From the NCBI GenBank assembly GCA_964369475.1, contig CAYJFK010000059.1, positions 1 through 14,910 on the forward strand: a stretch of 14,910 bases of DNA, read 5' to 3'. Within the stretch, counting starts at the first letter, position 1. Each line of letters opens with the position of its first letter. Under the pieces are notes generated by a model. That model was not told the DNA's origin, made no database searches, and saw nothing but the letters and a program-made list of their open reading frames with translations. This DNA is from CAYJFK01 sp964369475. Lineage in GTDB: Bacteria; Bacillota; Clostridia; Oscillospirales; Feifaniaceae. A program made the translations under genes and the position numbers. Positions 13,662 to 14,910 of the stretch are shown here, in pieces.

Positions 13662-13930
13662 TGCAATAAAATGCCTACCACATGCATTATTAGGGTACAA
13701 AGGAAAAAACAGACAAAAGGCGGTCGGTACCACCGCTAAACAAAAAAAGAAAAATTTTCAAAAGCGTGCAATAAAAACCAAAGGTCGTGCATTATTAGAG
13801 TGAAAAGGCAAAACAAGACAAAATAAGCGGCCGGTACCACCGCAAAATAAAAAAAGAAAAATTTTCAAAAGTATGCAATAAAAACCAAAGGTCGTGCATT
13901 ATTAGAGTGAAAAGGCAAAACAAAAACAAA
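13662..13930. repeat. 105-107 bp tandem repeat, two full units and one partial
   Basis: Units start at 13662, 13767 and 13874, each with TGCAATAAAA. Bases 13742-13816 and 13849-13923 differ at only two of 75 positions, so the last duplication is recent or kept uniform. The first unit is clearly diverged. Each full unit holds an A-rich tract, a GCATTATTAG block and a short GC-rich hairpin. The third copy breaks off before the hairpin and runs into the leader of the PepSY gene. Confidence 0.9.
13720..13843 (-). promoter_or_regulatory. repeated GC hairpin with T-box-like core
   Basis: Hairpins at 13720-13736 and 13827-13843 sit one per repeat unit. Read on the minus strand both contain GGTGGTACCG, the core of the T-box antiterminator motif. 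The first is followed by a T-rich stretch like a terminator. No stem I or specifier region is visible upstream on that strand, so a functional T-box is not claimed. They may be terminator or T-box remnants. Confidence 0.3.
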
Positions 13931-13966
13931 AAAACATTATATAAACAACTTAAGGAGAATACGAAA

Positions 13967-14910
13967 ATGAAAAACAATAATTATAAGCGCATTATGGGAA
14001 TTACAACGGCAATAGCAGTTCTATCGAGCGGATTTGGTGCACTGGCATCGAGCAACATCGGAGAGCAAGCAGCAATCGCAGCAGCACTTGCTCACGCAGG
14101 ACTAAAGGAGTCCAATGTTACAATTCAGAGCGTAGAGCTTGACGATGGCAAGTACGAAGTAGAGTTTAGCTCCAAGAAGTTAGAATTCGACTACGAGATA
14201 GACGCTCTAAGCGGCAATGTTCTCGATGCAGACAAGGGCAAAATCGGCAAGAAAGCTCCTACAACCGCAACTCTAATAAGCGAAGAAGATGCTCTTGCAA
14301 CGGCTCTTGAAAGAGTACAGCTAACATCGGCTGATGTAACAGAAGTTATAATCGAAAAGGATACAGACGACGGTAAGTCGGTATACGAGATCGAGTTTAT
14401 CTCGGGCGGCATCGAATATGAAATAGAAATAAACGCTTCAAACGGCAAAATTCTTGATGTAGATCGTGACGAGATAAAGACACCTGCAACAACACCGCTT
14501 ATCCCCTTAGTACCGGCAACACCGATAGCCCCTGAAGGCTCCAAGACTCTTGAGGAGGCAATCGAAATTGCTCTTGCTCATGCAGGACTGACAGCAGCAG
14601 ATGTAACAATGGAAAAGGCAGAGCTCGACATGGACGATGACGACGGCACAGACGAGTACGAGATCGAGTTTAACAACGGCACAAACGAGTATGACTATGA
14701 AATCAGCCTTGACGGCACTGTTATCAAGTCCGAAGTAGACCTTTTCGACGACATGGACGACATGTATGATGATCTAGATGATGATGACGACGATGACATG
14801 GACGACGATGACATGGACGACGATGACGATGACGATGACATGGACGACATGTACGACGACCTCGACGATGATGACGATGATGACCATGACGATGATATGG
14901 ACGACATGTA
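13967..14910 (+). CDS. secreted triple-PepSY protein with Asp-rich repeat tail (partial)
   Basis: The frame is open from ATG 13967 to the window end, giving 314 codons without a stop. A signal peptide is visible: KR at 7-8, a hydrophobic stretch to about residue 27 and an ALA-S cleavage site near 27/28. Three PepSY-like repeats follow at about 31-90, 103-168 and 193-256. Each has a helical ALAHAGL-type start, a YEIEF-type strand and a DG/SGNVLD-type end. A Pro/Thr-rich linker (about 172-190) separates the second and third. From residue 261 on nearly every residue is Asp, broken by Met, Tyr and Leu, in a repeat. PepSY domains are thought to inhibit or bind secreted proteases. The tail should bind divalent cations, but that is inference. 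AAGGAG lies nine bases before the start. It is divergent from the fab genes and no functional link to them is visible. Confidence 0.88.
   Translation, partial: MKNNNYKRIMGITTAIAVLSSGFGALASSNIGEQAAIAAALAHAGLKESNVTIQSVELDDGKYEVEFSSKKLEFDYEIDALSGNVLDADKGKIGKKAPTTATLISEEDALATALERVQLTSADVTEVIIEKDTDDGKSVYEIEFISGGIEYEIEINASNGKILDVDRDEIKTPATTPLIPLVPATPIAPEGSKTLEEAIEIALAHAGLTAADVTMEKAELDMDDDDGTDEYEIEFNNGTNEYDYEISLDGTVIKSEVDLFDDMDDMYDDLDDDDDDDMDDDDMDDDDDDDDMDDMYDDLDDDDDDDHDDDMDDM
14747..14910 (+). repeat. Asp-codon-rich repeat inside the PepSY gene
   Basis: The coding DNA is almost wholly GAC/GAT codons with ATG spacers. The block DMDDMYDDLDDDDDDD occurs at residues 262-277 and again at 291-306, a period of 29 codons (87 bp), and a third start is visible at the window edge. 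Synonymous GAC/GAT mixing shows that the repeat is kept at protein level. It continues beyond the window. Confidence 0.85.

Larger units (their letters stand above)
13502..13966. other. AT-rich divergent intergenic region
   Basis: About 465 bases separate the fab promoter from the secreted PepSY protein gene. The left part (13502-13660) is AT-rich with no feature that I can support. The right part is built from a 105-107 bp repeat (13662-13930). Just before the downstream gene an AAGGAG ribosome site (13952-13957) is clear and a TATATA/TATAAA block lies at 13938-13945. No convincing -35 box is present upstream of it. Confidence 0.6.

Noticed and set aside
13414..13803. 129-residue plus-strand open frame in the intergenic region
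   Set aside because: It overlaps the start of the regulator gene, the fab promoter and operator and part of the repeat. The composition is that of translated AT-rich non-coding DNA.
13720..13843. functional T-box riboswitch
   Set aside because: The core motif is present, but no stem I, specifier loop or downstream synthetase or amino acid gene is visible on that strand.
13662..13930. CRISPR array
   Set aside because: The units are about 107 bp and repeat over their whole length, with no short constant repeat and variable spacer pattern and no cas gene nearby.
13795..13977. 60-residue minus-strand Phe/Leu-rich open frame
   Set aside because: It is the translation of A-rich repeat DNA and overlaps the start of the PepSY gene; no ribosome site supports it.
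14191..14907. Ser-rich minus-strand open frames
   Set aside because: They are antisense to Asp codons of the PepSY protein; GAC/GAT read backwards gives Ser/Val-type codons.

Overview
The window carries an almost complete bacterial type II fatty acid synthesis (FAS II) locus on the minus strand. The gene order, the MarR regulator of FabT type at the head, FabK rather than FabI as enoyl reductase, and the strong Shine-Dalgarno sites with sigma-A-like promoters point to a Gram-positive anaerobe of the class Clostridia. Family or genus cannot be fixed from the sequence alone.

Layout, left to right. 1-133: a possible 3' end of a plus-strand gene and two hairpins, the second followed by a T-run. 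132-1818 (minus): an HD-GYP protein and a PilZ protein, a c-di-GMP pair with its own promoter. 1954-5508 (minus): Sfp-type phosphopantetheinyl transferase, accA, accD and accC, behind an internal promoter and a hairpin-rich leader. 5770-11576 (minus): fabZ, accB, fabF, a FabX/nitronate-monooxygenase-like flavoprotein, fabG, fabD and fabK. 11577-11779: a structured spacer. 11780-13431 (minus): acpP, fabH and the fabT-like regulator. 13432-13966: a divergent intergenic region with the fabT promoter and operator and a 105-107 bp tandem repeat. 13967-14910 (plus): a secreted protein with three PepSY-like domains and a very Asp-rich repeat tail, cut by the window end.

How the genes work together. 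AccA/AccD/AccB/AccC make malonyl-CoA and FabD moves malonyl to ACP. FabH starts the chain and FabF, FabG, FabZ and FabK elongate and reduce it. The Sfp-type enzyme can convert apo-ACP to holo-ACP. The fabT-like regulator probably represses its own promoter and the operon in response to acyl-ACP. Most genes overlap or lie within a few bases of each other, so translational coupling is likely. Transcription appears to be re-set at three places: before accC, possibly before fabK, and before the PilZ gene.

The best candidate for something new is the second FabK-superfamily protein, between fabG and fabF. It has a GGH motif and a four-cysteine cluster resembling Helicobacter FabX, an FMN and Fe-S enzyme that introduces the double bond of unsaturated fatty acids. 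No FabA, FabM or desaturase gene is visible here, so it could be the missing unsaturation enzyme of this locus.
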